Below are positions 6,329 to 15,307 of a DNA stretch of 37,127 nt, one piece after another; position 1 is the first letter of the stretch; the number at the start of each line of letters is the position of its first letter. The position numbers and the translations under genes are program-made. Where the stretch lies: positions 1 through 37,127 of IMG/VR virus record IMGVR_UViG_3300041414_000028; one strand, written 5' to 3'. Origin of the DNA: a virus. The notes beneath the pieces were generated by a model. It did not search any database. It was given only the letters and a program-made list of their open reading frames with translations, and was not told where the DNA came from.

Positions 6329-8663
6329 TTGCGAATTCGGGTTGGGCTGTTGGCTGTGCGGAAGGTTGCGCTGGTTGGGTCTGTTGCGTTGCGGCCATGA
6401 TCTTTAATTGGGCATCCAACGCGTTCAAGTTGAAATTCTGGCCTGATTCCTTAAGCTTGATGGCCAGTTGCACGCTATCGACAGCCTCTTTGTGCGATTG
6501 CTTGCGATTGGCCAGTATCAGCTTTTGAGCGTCCAGTTGCATCTTGGCGGCGTCCGTCGTCTGCTGCTGAGACTGCGCGAGCGCGGCCCGCTGTTGAGCG
6601 GAAGCCATCGCCTTAAGCTGGAATTGGAGATGCTGTGCGGCGGAATCGAGTTGCTTCATCGCGTTGACCGCTTGGGCAACGCCCTCCTTCATCGTTGGAT
6701 CGCCCGCGATTCTTTGCAGGTGCGCAGAGCAATGCGGAAGAGCCACGGTAAGCAGACCGTAGACTTTAGCAACCATTTGCATGTTTGGCGGCTGGCCTTG
6801 AGCCGAGGACGATTGCTGCAAGTTTTCCACCGTCTGCTGAAGCAATGGGAGATGGATGCTAAGATGGATAACGGCGTCCTCGTAGTCCATGACGTCGACG
6901 GAATGGCCGTCCTGCATCGCGGCGTTTTCGAGTTGTGCGGTCTTGGCGGTAGCAACCAGAAGCTTGCCTGGAACGGCAGGGAAATAGCGGCGGGCGAGCT
7001 CAGGCCCAAAATCGGCCGTAAATGAATCCTTGATGATGAGGTCGCGGGCCTGCTGATTTTGCACCAGGGGAAGCCGGGAAAGAAGCCTGTCCGATTGCTG
7101 CGCCCGCGCCATGGGACTTCCAGAGCCAATAGGTCGAGTGGCCTTTACGGATTGCAGATAAGGCTCCTGCATCGCGCTAAGTGGAATGCCGCGCTCAAGG
7201 CACCGCTTCTGAAAATCACGTGCTTCCCGGCACCATTCCGTTTTACCGCGAGGCGTGCATTCATCTGGCAAATTCGGGTTAGCCAGTCGCTTAAACATTT
7301 GCCAATGCTCGTTATCCAGTTCGTTGAAAAGTTGGTTGCGCTGAGAGCTTGAGCGCCGCGCCAACATTTGAAGATCGTTGTTATTTTGCGTGGCCGTGGG
7401 AGCCTCCCCAGACTGTGTGGCCTGGGCGGAAGACTGATACTCGCCTGAAGTCTGCGAGATCGTCTGCATGAGCATGTTATGCGTCACAATGCCGCCCTGT
7501 GACAAATTCGGGAAATTCATCGGGATGAAATTCGTCTCTGCCGGGATGACGGTCACCGGACCAAGATTCAGCGCGTTGAGCTTGTCCCTCGCGCCGGAGG
7601 TTTTCGGTTGGATCACGATGGAACCACCAATCAACGTCATGTCAAAAATGCGGTTATCAATTTTATCGAGCATTTTCAACACGCTAAAAATCTGTGCGCC
7701 AAGACCACGAATTGAGTGGATAAGGCTTTCCTGTTTACTCAAAAAAAACGGACAGATGATCTGCCGAAAATCTTTTGCCGCCCTGTAGCGAGTAAAGAGA
7801 ATATGTTCAGTATCGTTCTCGGTCAGCAATCGACGCGAAACGGTACCGTCGTATTCGATGGAAAGAAGGTCGTAGAGGGTGATACCAGGCGAAACGTAGC
7901 TCCAATAAAGGTCATTGCCTTTAATCCGGTCATTCCATGTTTCCCATAAACGGGTTGAGTATTGCTCTTGATTCTGGTTTCGTGATGCCGCCCAAATGAT
8001 GGCCTTGCGCACGGCTTTAACATTCCAACCAAGACGATTCGCTGTTTTTTCGTCCTCGATCTTTCGGTAAAGCTCATGCAGTCGCCACGTCCTGCGAATT
8101 TGCAGCACGTCGTTTTTTGACAGGTCGGTATCGGCATCCCGGTCAACATAAATTTGTCCCGCGTCTGCCGCAATCAGGCGCCAGTTATATTCATCCTCGA
8201 AATAAGTGGGGCCGTATCCGTAGAAGTTTCGGTTGAAATTGCTCTTGGCGCGCACGTCGTAATAGCCCGGCCATCGGTCAAGCGTGCGGTTGTATTCCTC
8301 CGTCAGTCCCTCCGAAAACTCATGACCCTTGTTTCCCGTTCCAAAGTCTGTCACGACAGACGCCAGCGGTGACACCTCGAACTGGGCGTCTAAATCAGAA
8401 TCAACCTGCGAGTTGACCTGAGCCGCCATCCGCCTCATGTTGACGTTGCTCATCTCGCCTAGACCACGCTTGCCTAATTCCTTCGGGTCATGTGGCGGGT
8501 GACCGTCGAAATTAGCCTTGAGTACGGCCCTCTGCGCCGAACGCCCAATATCGCCGCGAATCAAGTGTCGCTTGATCGCATGAGCCGATTGGCCGTCCTT
8601 AATGACCGTGCGCGGTGGCGTTCCGCTCTCAGAGATCGTTTCCAAATGGACGGCGGTGCTCAT
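6315..8663 (-). CDS. Portal (head-tail connector) protein
   Basis: The portal forms the dodecameric ring at the capsid vertex through which DNA is packaged and released. This 782-residue protein has the size and look of the podovirus/T7-type portal family. The N-terminal half is mixed alpha/beta with many aromatic residues (for example RNFYGYGPTYFEDEYNW near residue 145). The central part includes the stem and crown helices. The long C-terminal segment is Gln-rich and helical (about 620-770, with runs such as SAQQRAALAQSQQQ), as in many connector proteins. The ATG overlaps the previous stop (ATGA). Assignment is from overall pattern and context with terminase and scaffold. Confidence 0.8.
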   Translation of the reverse strand: MSTAVHLETISESGTPPRTVIKDGQSAHAIKRHLIRGDIGRSAQRAVLKANFDGHPPHDPKELGKRGLGEMSNVNMRRMAAQVNSQVDSDLDAQFEVSPLASVVTDFGTGNKGHEFSEGLTEEYNRTLDRWPGYYDVRAKSNFNRNFYGYGPTYFEDEYNWRLIAADAGQIYVDRDADTDLSKNDVLQIRRTWRLHELYRKIEDEKTANRLGWNVKAVRKAIIWAASRNQNQEQYSTRLWETWNDRIKGNDLYWSYVSPGITLYDLLSIEYDGTVSRRLLTENDTEHILFTRYRAAKDFRQIICPFFLSKQESLIHSIRGLGAQIFSVLKMLDKIDNRIFDMTLIGGSIVIQPKTSGARDKLNALNLGPVTVIPAETNFIPMNFPNLSQGGIVTHNMLMQTISQTSGEYQSSAQATQSGEAPTATQNNNDLQMLARRSSSQRNQLFNELDNEHWQMFKRLANPNLPDECTPRGKTEWCREARDFQKRCLERGIPLSAMQEPYLQSVKATRPIGSGSPMARAQQSDRLLSRLPLVQNQQARDLIIKDSFTADFGPELARRYFPAVPGKLLVATAKTAQLENAAMQDGHSVDVMDYEDAVIHLSIHLPLLQQTVENLQQSSSAQGQPPNMQMVAKVYGLLTVALPHCSAHLQRIAGDPTMKEGVAQAVNAMKQLDSAAQHLQFQLKAMASAQQRAALAQSQQQTTDAAKMQLDAQKLILANRKQSHKEAVDSVQLAIKLKESGQNFNLNALDAQLKIMAATQQTQPAQPSAQPTAQPEFANATS

Positions 8664-9028
8664 AGCGGAACTGCTTTGTTCAGCTTGCGCCGCCTTTTTT
8701 GACAGGGACTTTCCTCACGTTCCACGCAAGGGACAAGATTAGTTCCTAACACCTTGTCCATGGCGCGTGCGATTGGCGAGGCAACCATGTGAACCAAATC
8801 GCCAAGTCCCTCGATCCGTTCCGAACAATGACGGGCTAACCTTTGCTGGCACATCCAATCTTCAATTAGCGCGGGAAGTTCCTTTTCGTGAAATGGGATT
8901 CCAGCCTCGACATAGGCGTTCTGTAATTGAATCGTGATTTGTTCACGCGTCCCCGTAAAGCCTCGTCCAAGCTTTTTATCCTGATAGCCCCAACCGGGTA
9001 TCCCGTCGTAGTTGTCGATCTTTTTCAT
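8660..9028 (-). CDS. Hypothetical protein, 122 aa
   Basis: This protein overlaps both neighbours by four bases (ATGA at each end): the two-domain glycosyltransferase upstream and the portal downstream. It is mainly helical, with four cysteines (DWMCQQRLARHC, LVPCVEREESPC) in no recognisable zinc pattern, and a basic C-terminus (KRRRKLNK). Function unknown; perhaps a head-assembly or terminase-partner protein. Confidence 0.65.
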   Translation of the reverse strand: MKKIDNYDGIPGWGYQDKKLGRGFTGTREQITIQLQNAYVEAGIPFHEKELPALIEDWMCQQRLARHCSERIEGLGDLVHMVASPIARAMDKVLGTNLVPCVEREESPCQKRRRKLNKAVPL

Positions 9029-10650
9029 TTTAACAGCGCCTCCATTTTGGCTTCGACAATGCGATTTACGGCGGCATCAAATTCAGGACACTCGAAGATT
9101 AGCTTAGGATCAACATGCCAAGGGTGCATGGGAAATTTGGGTTTCTCGGCTTTAAGAGATGGCCCGAGTATCAGACTTTCCGTGTCGCAATATTGCGCGT
9201 CTCTCCCGCCAAAAACACAGTCTCTATTCTCCGGGCATGTCTCCTGAATCCGGGGATGTTTCAAGCCTTCCGCGATGGCAAAGCACGCGCTCTGATTACC
9301 GATGAATAAATCACTCCCGGCAATCTCGCGGGCAGCGTCCAAAAGAGTCGGAGTTGGCAAAGCCGCCACGTCTCCGAATTCCGATTCAAAGGCGCGGTGC
9401 TCGGCGGCGAGGCCGATAAAGCGCAGCGCCGATCCCAATTCGCTGTAAACGGTTCGCCATGGAAAGGCGTTGTTATGGTATCGTGCCGTGCGGTTGACGA
9501 TGACTTTGCCGGTTGGCAATGCGTCCGGCACGGTCAACCAGGGCTTACTGAAATCCGGCTCAACTCCGATCCAGTTGGCTTGATCCTTGGCGATATTGGA
9601 ATGGGATTCATGCAAATGGCGATACGGGCTGAAATCAAAATCAACGTAGCCACCATCATGTATCCGAACGTCATCCAAATAGTCTTGTTCTAGCAGGAGG
9701 GGAATAATAAGCCGGGCGCGGCTCTCTGTCATCTGCTCTCGTGTATAGGGCTTTGTGTCGAGCTTCAAGATGCCGCCCCCCCGAGCTTTGATCGAAGCGA
9801 GCGCATAGATGATGTCTCCAAAATCCCCGGCATGAGCAAATGTCAAAACATCGTTCTGCGGGATGCCGAGTTTTTGGGCTACAAGAAGTCGCAGGGAAGA
9901 ATCTTTGCAACCGTGAAAAATGACCGCGTCGCCAAGATCAACCGCCCTGCGTTCAAACCTCTTTTCCAGATTCGGCTTGAAGATGGCCGTGACCTTGCCA
10001 GCCTCCTCCATGAAGCCTCGGCTCCCATTGGCATTGCAAATCAGCTTCGTAAAATGACACTGCGGGTTCACCTCGTCGCGCGTGATAGCGTCCCACGGAC
10101 GACCCGGTTGTTCACGCTCGATCTCGGCGTAAGCCTTGATTCGTGCGTAGGCATCACGCGGATAGATGCCAGTTCCGATCATGTGTTCGCCGTTCAGAAA
10201 GGCATCCACGCCCTCGCGCCGTTCAATGTAGGAGGCCGAGACGCCGTAGAACGGTTTACCTTGCTTTTGGTAGTCAGCGCAAATTCGCTCGAACCAATCT
10301 CTCGTCAAAGGCACGTTATCCGGCTCGAAATAGTAGAAGGCGTCAATATCGTGGTAGTGGTCATAAACGTGCTTCGCTGTATGGAGAAATTGAAGGTTAC
10401 AGGCCTTCGGCCATGGATTCTCTCCATGCGCCAAGTTCGGTCCAAAGGTCTGGCGGATGCCTTTAATTTCATCAAAAAGACCCTTAAAATTATCGCCGAT
10501 TCCCTTGATGTCAGTCTGAACGGTTGCGCTGAAAAGGACGCGCGCGCCGATCCTCTGGCCACCAGAAAGGGCGGACATCCATTTTCCGAGTCGTTCAACC
10601 ATTCCCCTGTCGCCGGAAAAGAAGGGAATGACGAGGAGTACTTTACTCAC
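9025..10650 (-). CDS. Two-domain glycosyltransferase: GT-A-like plus heptosyltransferase-like
   Basis: This 541-residue protein begins with GTG at 10648-10650. Residues 1 to about 265 are related to the plus-strand protein at 11097: both open with a LLVxPFxxGDR block and both close with an HGxKDxS block (FHGCKDSSLRLL, LHGVKDDSAIKA). The acidic cluster FEPDN near residue 110 could be the metal/nucleotide-sugar motif. The C-terminal half opens with HAGDFGDIIYAL and contains GSDLFIGNQSACFAIAEGL. This is the layout of GT-B heptosyltransferase-type (family 9) enzymes that bind a nucleotide sugar at the C-terminal domain. Likely role: sugar transfer to host surface glycan or to virion. It is divergent from the plus-strand sugar cassette, with 65 bases between. 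Confidence 0.65.
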   Translation of the reverse strand: MSKVLLVIPFFSGDRGMVERLGKWMSALSGGQRIGARVLFSATVQTDIKGIGDNFKGLFDEIKGIRQTFGPNLAHGENPWPKACNLQFLHTAKHVYDHYHDIDAFYYFEPDNVPLTRDWFERICADYQKQGKPFYGVSASYIERREGVDAFLNGEHMIGTGIYPRDAYARIKAYAEIEREQPGRPWDAITRDEVNPQCHFTKLICNANGSRGFMEEAGKVTAIFKPNLEKRFERRAVDLGDAVIFHGCKDSSLRLLVAQKLGIPQNDVLTFAHAGDFGDIIYALASIKARGGGILKLDTKPYTREQMTESRARLIIPLLLEQDYLDDVRIHDGGYVDFDFSPYRHLHESHSNIAKDQANWIGVEPDFSKPWLTVPDALPTGKVIVNRTARYHNNAFPWRTVYSELGSALRFIGLAAEHRAFESEFGDVAALPTPTLLDAAREIAGSDLFIGNQSACFAIAEGLKHPRIQETCPENRDCVFGGRDAQYCDTESLILGPSLKAEKPKFPMHPWHVDPKLIFECPEFDAAVNRIVEAKMEALLK

Positions 10651-10678
10651 GCCGGAACAATGCCTTAGCCGATTTTAG

Positions 10679-10702
10679 TTGTCAACTCTACAGACTTAGT
10701 AG
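10679..10702 (+). promoter_or_regulatory. Copy A of a shared promoter/operator-like element
   Basis: The 24-bp TTGTCA-ACTCTACAGACTTAGTAG matches the element before the capsid operon (30239-30262, minus strand) at 21 of 24 positions. It starts with a -35-like TTGTCA and contains the partial dyad CTAC-A-GACTT-A-GTAG. No good -10 box follows at 16-18 bases. It lies in the 65-bp divergent gap before the plus-strand cassette. The reverse strand also offers a TTGACA facing the glycosyltransferase gene. Confidence 0.5.
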
Positions 10703-10715
10703 TAAAAGACGCCCC

Positions 10716-11087
10716 ATGCAATTGACCATCGAACAGGCGATCAATTTACAAAAGGCCATTAGCAACCTTCAAAATTACCGACTGAGCGCAAACACGACAA
10801 AGAAAATCGCGTTGAACTTGGCCGCACTGAACAAAGCCTTCCCCGATTATGACGCCAAGAGAGCGGAGATTTTGAAGGAGACAGGCTACCCTCAAGAAAC
10901 CGATCCGGCGTTTAAGGCGGTCGTCGCTGCCTTCGATCTTTGGGTAAAAAAAAACCTGATCGAAGTCGAGTTCCAAACCATCAAGTACGAGGAACTGGAA
11001 ATCGGAACGAGCGACAAGCTCAACCATATTCCGCCGATAGTCGTTTCGCATATGCTGCCCCTAATCGATGTCTCAGAAGCAAACTGA
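10716..11087 (+). CDS. Small helical phage protein, 123 aa
   Basis: First gene of the plus-strand cassette. It is a helical protein (MQLTIEQAINLQKAISNL at the N-terminus) with alternating Lys/Glu and Leu, ending in beta-like segments (LIEVEFQTIKYEEL). It looks like small phage proteins that count or cap assemblies, but no family is recognised. It is separated by nine bases from the next gene and carries no enzyme motif. It may be a leftover phage structural gene rather than part of the sugar pathway. Confidence 0.6.
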   Translation: MQLTIEQAINLQKAISNLQNYRLSANTTKKIALNLAALNKAFPDYDAKRAEILKETGYPQETDPAFKAVVAAFDLWVKKNLIEVEFQTIKYEELEIGTSDKLNHIPPIVVSHMLPLIDVSEAN

Positions 11088-11096
11088 GGCACGTTG

Positions 11097-11831
11097 ATGG
11101 ATTCAACGCGCATCCTCTTAGTTCTTCCATTCTGGACTGGCGACAGGATGAAAATGGAAAAGGTTGCGCGGTTAGCCTGCGATCTGCTCGAATCACCGAC
11201 GAATCAAGTCGAAATTCTTTTTGTCGCCCGATTCGATACCGATTTTCCGAAAGGTAGTTTTGTCGAAGAAATTGCCAAAAAAATTCCCAATATTAACCTA
11301 TGGCGATGTCCTCGCAAGGGCGTTGGATTTCCAGCCGGGTGTAACGAGATCGCTCTTGGCATCTTCGAACATGTCCTAAAACAACGCGATGGGAGTTACG
11401 ACTACAATGACATTAGCTGTATTTTTATCATCGAATCAGATTGCGTGATTACGCGCCGGACATGGGTAAGCGAACTTTGCGCCGAATGGGATAATACAAT
11501 TGAACAAGGAAAGTTCGTCGCGGGCGCGCTTCAAACCGCAGTAAAATGGGGTACTGACATTGGAGACCATATTAACGCCGTGGCACTTTACGATCCTGAT
11601 ATTCTTTGCTATCTCCCATGTCTCAGTCAGTGTCCGCCTAATAGGGGATGGGACAGTCACTACGGCCCTGAAGTCGTACCCTACGCCGTTGACTCAAAAC
11701 TTTTTAAGCTCGATTATAAACGGGCAACGATTACAAGTGAGGAGCTTTTTAGAGATAAAAAAACGCTTGTTCTTCACGGCGTGAAGGATGATTCGGCAAT
11801 AAAAGCAGTTCGGGAAATGTACGGAATATGA
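11097..11831 (+). CDS. GT-A-like glycosyltransferase, paralogue of the N-terminal half of 9025-10650
   Basis: The ATG at 11097 has GAGG eight bases upstream; a TTG at 11094 directly before it is a weaker start. The 244-residue product opens with ILLVLPFWTGDR, has the acidic motif FIIESDC followed by TRRTWVSEL near residue 115-125, and closes with VLHGVKDDSAIKAVREMYGI. All three blocks have counterparts in the first 265 residues of the divergent glycosyltransferase. The fold is probably a nucleotide-sugar binding Rossmann-like domain with the ESD acting like a DxD motif. Donor and acceptor are unknown. The stop overlaps the next start (ATGA). Local sequence looks more A+T-rich than the structural genes. 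Confidence 0.55.
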   Translation: MDSTRILLVLPFWTGDRMKMEKVARLACDLLESPTNQVEILFVARFDTDFPKGSFVEEIAKKIPNINLWRCPRKGVGFPAGCNEIALGIFEHVLKQRDGSYDYNDISCIFIIESDCVITRRTWVSELCAEWDNTIEQGKFVAGALQTAVKWGTDIGDHINAVALYDPDILCYLPCLSQCPPNRGWDSHYGPEVVPYAVDSKLFKLDYKRATITSEELFRDKKTLVLHGVKDDSAIKAVREMYGI

Positions 11832-12571
11832 ATCAAAAAGTTCTCGTTTCCGTTCACGGTTATGCGGGTGATCGCCACCAGATAGAAATGCTCATGCCCG
11901 TGTATCGGCATCATGGATTTCCTATTGTAATCGTCTCGCCAGAAGATTCCAAAATTGAACCTATCGCTCCATGGCGGCATCATTCCATTTTTGCGGGTGA
12001 GCGGGCTTATATCGGACAAAAATCTTGGACACGCCAACACCTTCAAATGAAGCGATTGCTTGACCTTGATTTCGACTGGATTTTAATGAACGATTCGGAT
12101 TCGTTCTGCTTTTCGCCTCCGCTTCCTGATTATCTATTCGAGGACAAAAATATACTTTGGGCAAACAAGGTTGACGACTTTCGCAGGCCAGGGGAAACAT
12201 GGACAGGAGGTGCCGAGCCGATTACCTGGCCGATTGACTACCATGCCGGGCACGAAATTTGCGCCCTTCAACCGCCCTACTTTTGTTCACGCGAAGCTTT
12301 ACAAAAAATGGCAGATGCTGACGACGAAAACGAAAAGCTCGCCGCATGTCCAATCTGTCCTTTTATCGATTGGTATATGGTGATAGTGGCAGATGCGGCG
12401 CCCGTAAGACACGAGCGATTCCGAGACTGCGTCTCATGCGAAACAGAGACGGAGATGGGTCTACGCCTCGTCGGTGAGCGCGTGGCGACAGGAGCCATCT
12501 TCGTTCATGCCGTGAAACGGCAACATGCTTTCGATACGCTGGCAGAAATTTACCGGTCAATTCTCAAGTGA
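11828..12571 (+). CDS. Putative GT-A-fold glycosyltransferase, 247 aa
   Basis: The protein opens with a beta-strand/loop (KVLVSVHGYAGDR) and contains DWILMNDSDSFCF near residues 83-95, a typical DxD-containing segment that coordinates a divalent metal and the nucleotide sugar. A cysteine-containing segment (LAACPICPFIDWYMV) and His residues follow. Overlapping starts and stops with both neighbours (ATGA before, GTGA after) show a coupled operon with the other transferase and the sugar epimerase/reductase. The acceptor cannot be told. The family is recognised only from pattern, not from close similarity. Confidence 0.5.
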   Translation: MNQKVLVSVHGYAGDRHQIEMLMPVYRHHGFPIVIVSPEDSKIEPIAPWRHHSIFAGERAYIGQKSWTRQHLQMKRLLDLDFDWILMNDSDSFCFSPPLPDYLFEDKNILWANKVDDFRRPGETWTGGAEPITWPIDYHAGHEICALQPPYFCSREALQKMADADDENEKLAACPICPFIDWYMVIVADAAPVRHERFRDCVSCETETEMGLRLVGERVATGAIFVHAVKRQHAFDTLAEIYRSILK

Positions 12572-13530
12572 AACGCCTTCTCATCACCGGGGCCAAGGGC
12601 CTACTCGGATCGGCTTGCGTTCGCGAGTTTCAAAATGATCACGAGATACAAACGTCCGAAATGGAATGGCGCGGCACTGATAGCTATCAGGTGCTCTCGA
12701 AGACACACGTAGACTGGCGTAACAGAGAGGCCGTCAGGCAATTTTTCAACGAGGTTAAGCCTGAAGTTGTTATCCACTGCGCGGCCAAGGTTGGAGGGGT
12801 GAAGGCCAACAAGGAAAATCCTGTCGAGTTCATGCTCGAAAATCTTGCCATGCAGAACAACGTAATCGAGGCGGCGCATGACAGCGGAGTCGAGAAGCTT
12901 TGCTTCATCGCCACAAGCTGCATGTTCCCGCGCGATGCCGTGTTGCCAGTAAGCGAAAGTAGCCTTTTTACCGGCAGGCTCGAAGACTCAGTGGAAGCCT
13001 ATGCCATCGCCAAGATTGCGGGTTGGCGGCTCTGCAAGGCTTATTGGGAGCAGTACGGCAACAATTTTATCACCATTGCGCCCTCGAACCTCTACGGCCA
13101 AAACGATAACTACGGGCCAGATGCTCACGTCATCCCGGCTTTGATCCGGCGTTTTCATGAGGCAATTAAAAATAAAATCCCTCTTGAGGTTTGGGGGGAT
13201 GGCTCAGCCGTCCGGGAGTTTATTTTTGCCGATGATGTTGCGGCAGCAATTCGCGTTCTTTTGGAACATTGGAAATCACCAGAAGTAGTGAACGTCGGAA
13301 CCGGCGCGGCAACTGACATCAAGGAACTTATTTCCGCGATTGCCGTTGCCTCTCCTCACGATTCCATTCCCGAAATCAAATGGGATTCAACAGCCCCGAC
13401 AGGCATTCCCCGCAAGACCTACTGCATCGAAAAACTCTCGGCCCTAGGTTGGAAACCAAAGACGAGTTTGCGCGAGGGTCTGAAGGCGACGTGGGCGGAT
13501 TTCTTAACAGGAAAAGCCAGAGGAATGTAA
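12568..13530 (+). CDS. GDP-L-fucose synthase-like epimerase/reductase
   Basis: The GTG start overlaps the previous stop. The 320-residue product is an extended short-chain dehydrogenase. It has an NAD(P)-binding GAKGLLGS (residues 8-15), HCAAKVGGVKAN (70-81), the active-site TSCMFP (116-121) and the catalytic pair Y145 and K149 in YAIAKIAG. It also has NLYGQNDNYGPDAHVIPALI (174-193), with His187 at the position used by fucose synthase. This family converts GDP-4-keto-6-deoxymannose to GDP-L-fucose or a related sugar. No GDP-mannose dehydratase is in the window, so the substrate would come from the host. Last gene of the cassette; 31 bases separate it from the convergent terminase gene, with no clear terminator. 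Confidence 0.8.
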   Translation: MKRLLITGAKGLLGSACVREFQNDHEIQTSEMEWRGTDSYQVLSKTHVDWRNREAVRQFFNEVKPEVVIHCAAKVGGVKANKENPVEFMLENLAMQNNVIEAAHDSGVEKLCFIATSCMFPRDAVLPVSESSLFTGRLEDSVEAYAIAKIAGWRLCKAYWEQYGNNFITIAPSNLYGQNDNYGPDAHVIPALIRRFHEAIKNKIPLEVWGDGSAVREFIFADDVAAAIRVLLEHWKSPEVVNVGTGAATDIKELISAIAVASPHDSIPEIKWDSTAPTGIPRKTYCIEKLSALGWKPKTSLREGLKATWADFLTGKARGM

Positions 13531-13561
13531 AAAGTGGTCATGACGAATAACTATCTACAAG

Positions 13562-15307
13562 TTAAGCTATAAGCATCTCGTCGGTCGGCTTATATTCCGC
13601 ATCCATGTAACTTTCCTTTACAAGCTTTTGCCACTCGTCATTGAATCCCATCGGGCCTGCGAAGTAACCCTGCCTTCGCATATTGTCGATAATCATTACG
13701 CTGGCATCCTCCTCATCCGGTGACCGTCCTAAAATCTTTTTCGCTTCCAATTTTGGCGCGAGCAACGTGCGCCCATTTTTGACAACGTAAGTACGACACC
13801 CAAACCCTCGCGCCATTTGCGCTGTCACGCCTCGGACCTGCCCGTTCATCACGAAAATGCGGAGACTGTAGTACATCTCCGTCACGCGATTCCAGTAGGC
13901 ATCCTTCCCCTTTGTGAAATCCTCGGATGATACGGGCATGTCAGAGGCCGATTCGCCGTAGGACAGGATATGCACCTCATTCGACCAATTCTTGCGAATG
14001 ATCGCTGCCACGCCCCGGCCCGTTCCTGTACCGTCTATCGACAAGTTCCGAGGCTTCACCCCGCGTTCTTTGCAAATAGCTATTGCTTGGTCAGCAATCT
14101 GAAAGTCGACAGGGTCACTCGTTTTAGATTCTGTCTTGATGACAATCCGCTCGCTAAACACAACGCCCTTTCGGGATGTCTCACCTTGGGGCATAAGGAA
14201 AGTGCCAACCTTGGATAGTTTCAAAACGCAGTCATCACCGCCGAAACCCGAATCAAGTCCGGCGTGCCATTCCCAACCAGTCGACAGTTCCTGTTGTTGC
14301 AGAGCGTTAAATTTGATCAGAAGCGACTCCGAAACGACGGCATTGTAGGAATCGTCCGGCGGCGGAAATCCTCGCACCATCTGCCAGTATTGGAGTGAGT
14401 TTTCGCCGTGCTTCGACACAATTTTGTCAATGTCGGCTTGGGATTGGTTCCAGGGCGCACTACCCGGCTCAAGAATGTTGGGCGACTTGAGGCCGTCAAA
14501 ATGAATCACCGTTGCGTCCTGAGCCCCCCATTCGTCCATATCTACAGTCACGCTCTCCGGGTTGCCAGATAGGGGCATCATGGCAACGCCCATGGTATCC
14601 ATCCACGAGCAACCATTACCGCTCGCCGCAAACTTAAATTCCATCGTGCCGGAACGCATGTTGACACAGCCGTCGATAACTTCCTGCGTCATGTCCTGAA
14701 ATTCGTCTGCCAGAATCAGGACGTACTTTGCGTGCCAGCCTTTAAGCTTGGCCTTGCCATCGAGAAGGTATTTCTGCGATCCGGGGACGATGGCTATGGC
14801 GTGCTCACTGTCGCCTTTCCGTGTCTGGATTTCGCAGGAGGATTCGAGGATGTAGCCGGGAAGGGAGTAGCCGAGCCTGTTTTTCGCCACCTCATTGGCC
14901 GTCTCCCACATCGTCTTGAGCTTTGCCCAAATGCGCTTTTTGCTCATCTTCACAGATGTTGAGGTGACGGCAACGGCAATGTCAGCCGGAGCCATAATCA
15001 TCCAGACGATGGCAAAACGGGCCATCTCCCAGGACTTGCCCGCCGCCGCCGGGCCGCTGAAAATAACACTACCATCCCGGCAAAACGCATCGTGCATGCG
15101 ATGCGTCCATTCCGTATAGACGAGATCGGGCCACAGAATCTTGACGATGTTCTGGTAATGACCCAGCCGTCCCAACCCTCCCTCTTCCTCTGAGGTTTTA
15201 TTTCGGAAGTGGTAAAGTTCGATTTGGAGTTGGTCAAACCCTTCGGGAAATTCGTACCCATAATCCTCCAAGGGAACGGGCACGATTGGCTGGGATTTTT
15301 TAGCCAC
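13562..15307 (-). CDS. Terminase large subunit
   Basis: This ATP-driven packaging motor and nuclease has 581 residues. The ATPase domain shows Walker A GPAAAGKS (85-92) and Walker B VLILADEF (196-203) with the catalytic DE pair. The nuclease domain shows its metal-binding acidic residues at D352 (GLDSGFGGDD), D425 (SIDGTGTGRG) and around 531-534 (DEEDASVM). The start is GTG at 15305-15307, because the frame runs through the overlapping end of the 48-residue gene and MAKKSQ is the natural N-terminus. It is far from the small terminase gene (31230). Confidence 0.93.
   Translation of the reverse strand: MAKKSQPIVPVPLEDYGYEFPEGFDQLQIELYHFRNKTSEEEGGLGRLGHYQNIVKILWPDLVYTEWTHRMHDAFCRDGSVIFSGPAAAGKSWEMARFAIVWMIMAPADIAVAVTSTSVKMSKKRIWAKLKTMWETANEVAKNRLGYSLPGYILESSCEIQTRKGDSEHAIAIVPGSQKYLLDGKAKLKGWHAKYVLILADEFQDMTQEVIDGCVNMRSGTMEFKFAASGNGCSWMDTMGVAMMPLSGNPESVTVDMDEWGAQDATVIHFDGLKSPNILEPGSAPWNQSQADIDKIVSKHGENSLQYWQMVRGFPPPDDSYNAVVSESLLIKFNALQQQELSTGWEWHAGLDSGFGGDDCVLKLSKVGTFLMPQGETSRKGVVFSERIVIKTESKTSDPVDFQIADQAIAICKERGVKPRNLSIDGTGTGRGVAAIIRKNWSNEVHILSYGESASDMPVSSEDFTKGKDAYWNRVTEMYYSLRIFVMNGQVRGVTAQMARGFGCRTYVVKNGRTLLAPKLEAKKILGRSPDEEDASVMIIDNMRRQGYFAGPMGFNDEWQKLVKESYMDAEYKPTDEMLIA

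Noticed and set aside
9832-10668. 278-residue plus-strand frame
   Set aside because: It is antisense to the glycosyltransferase with recognisable motifs.
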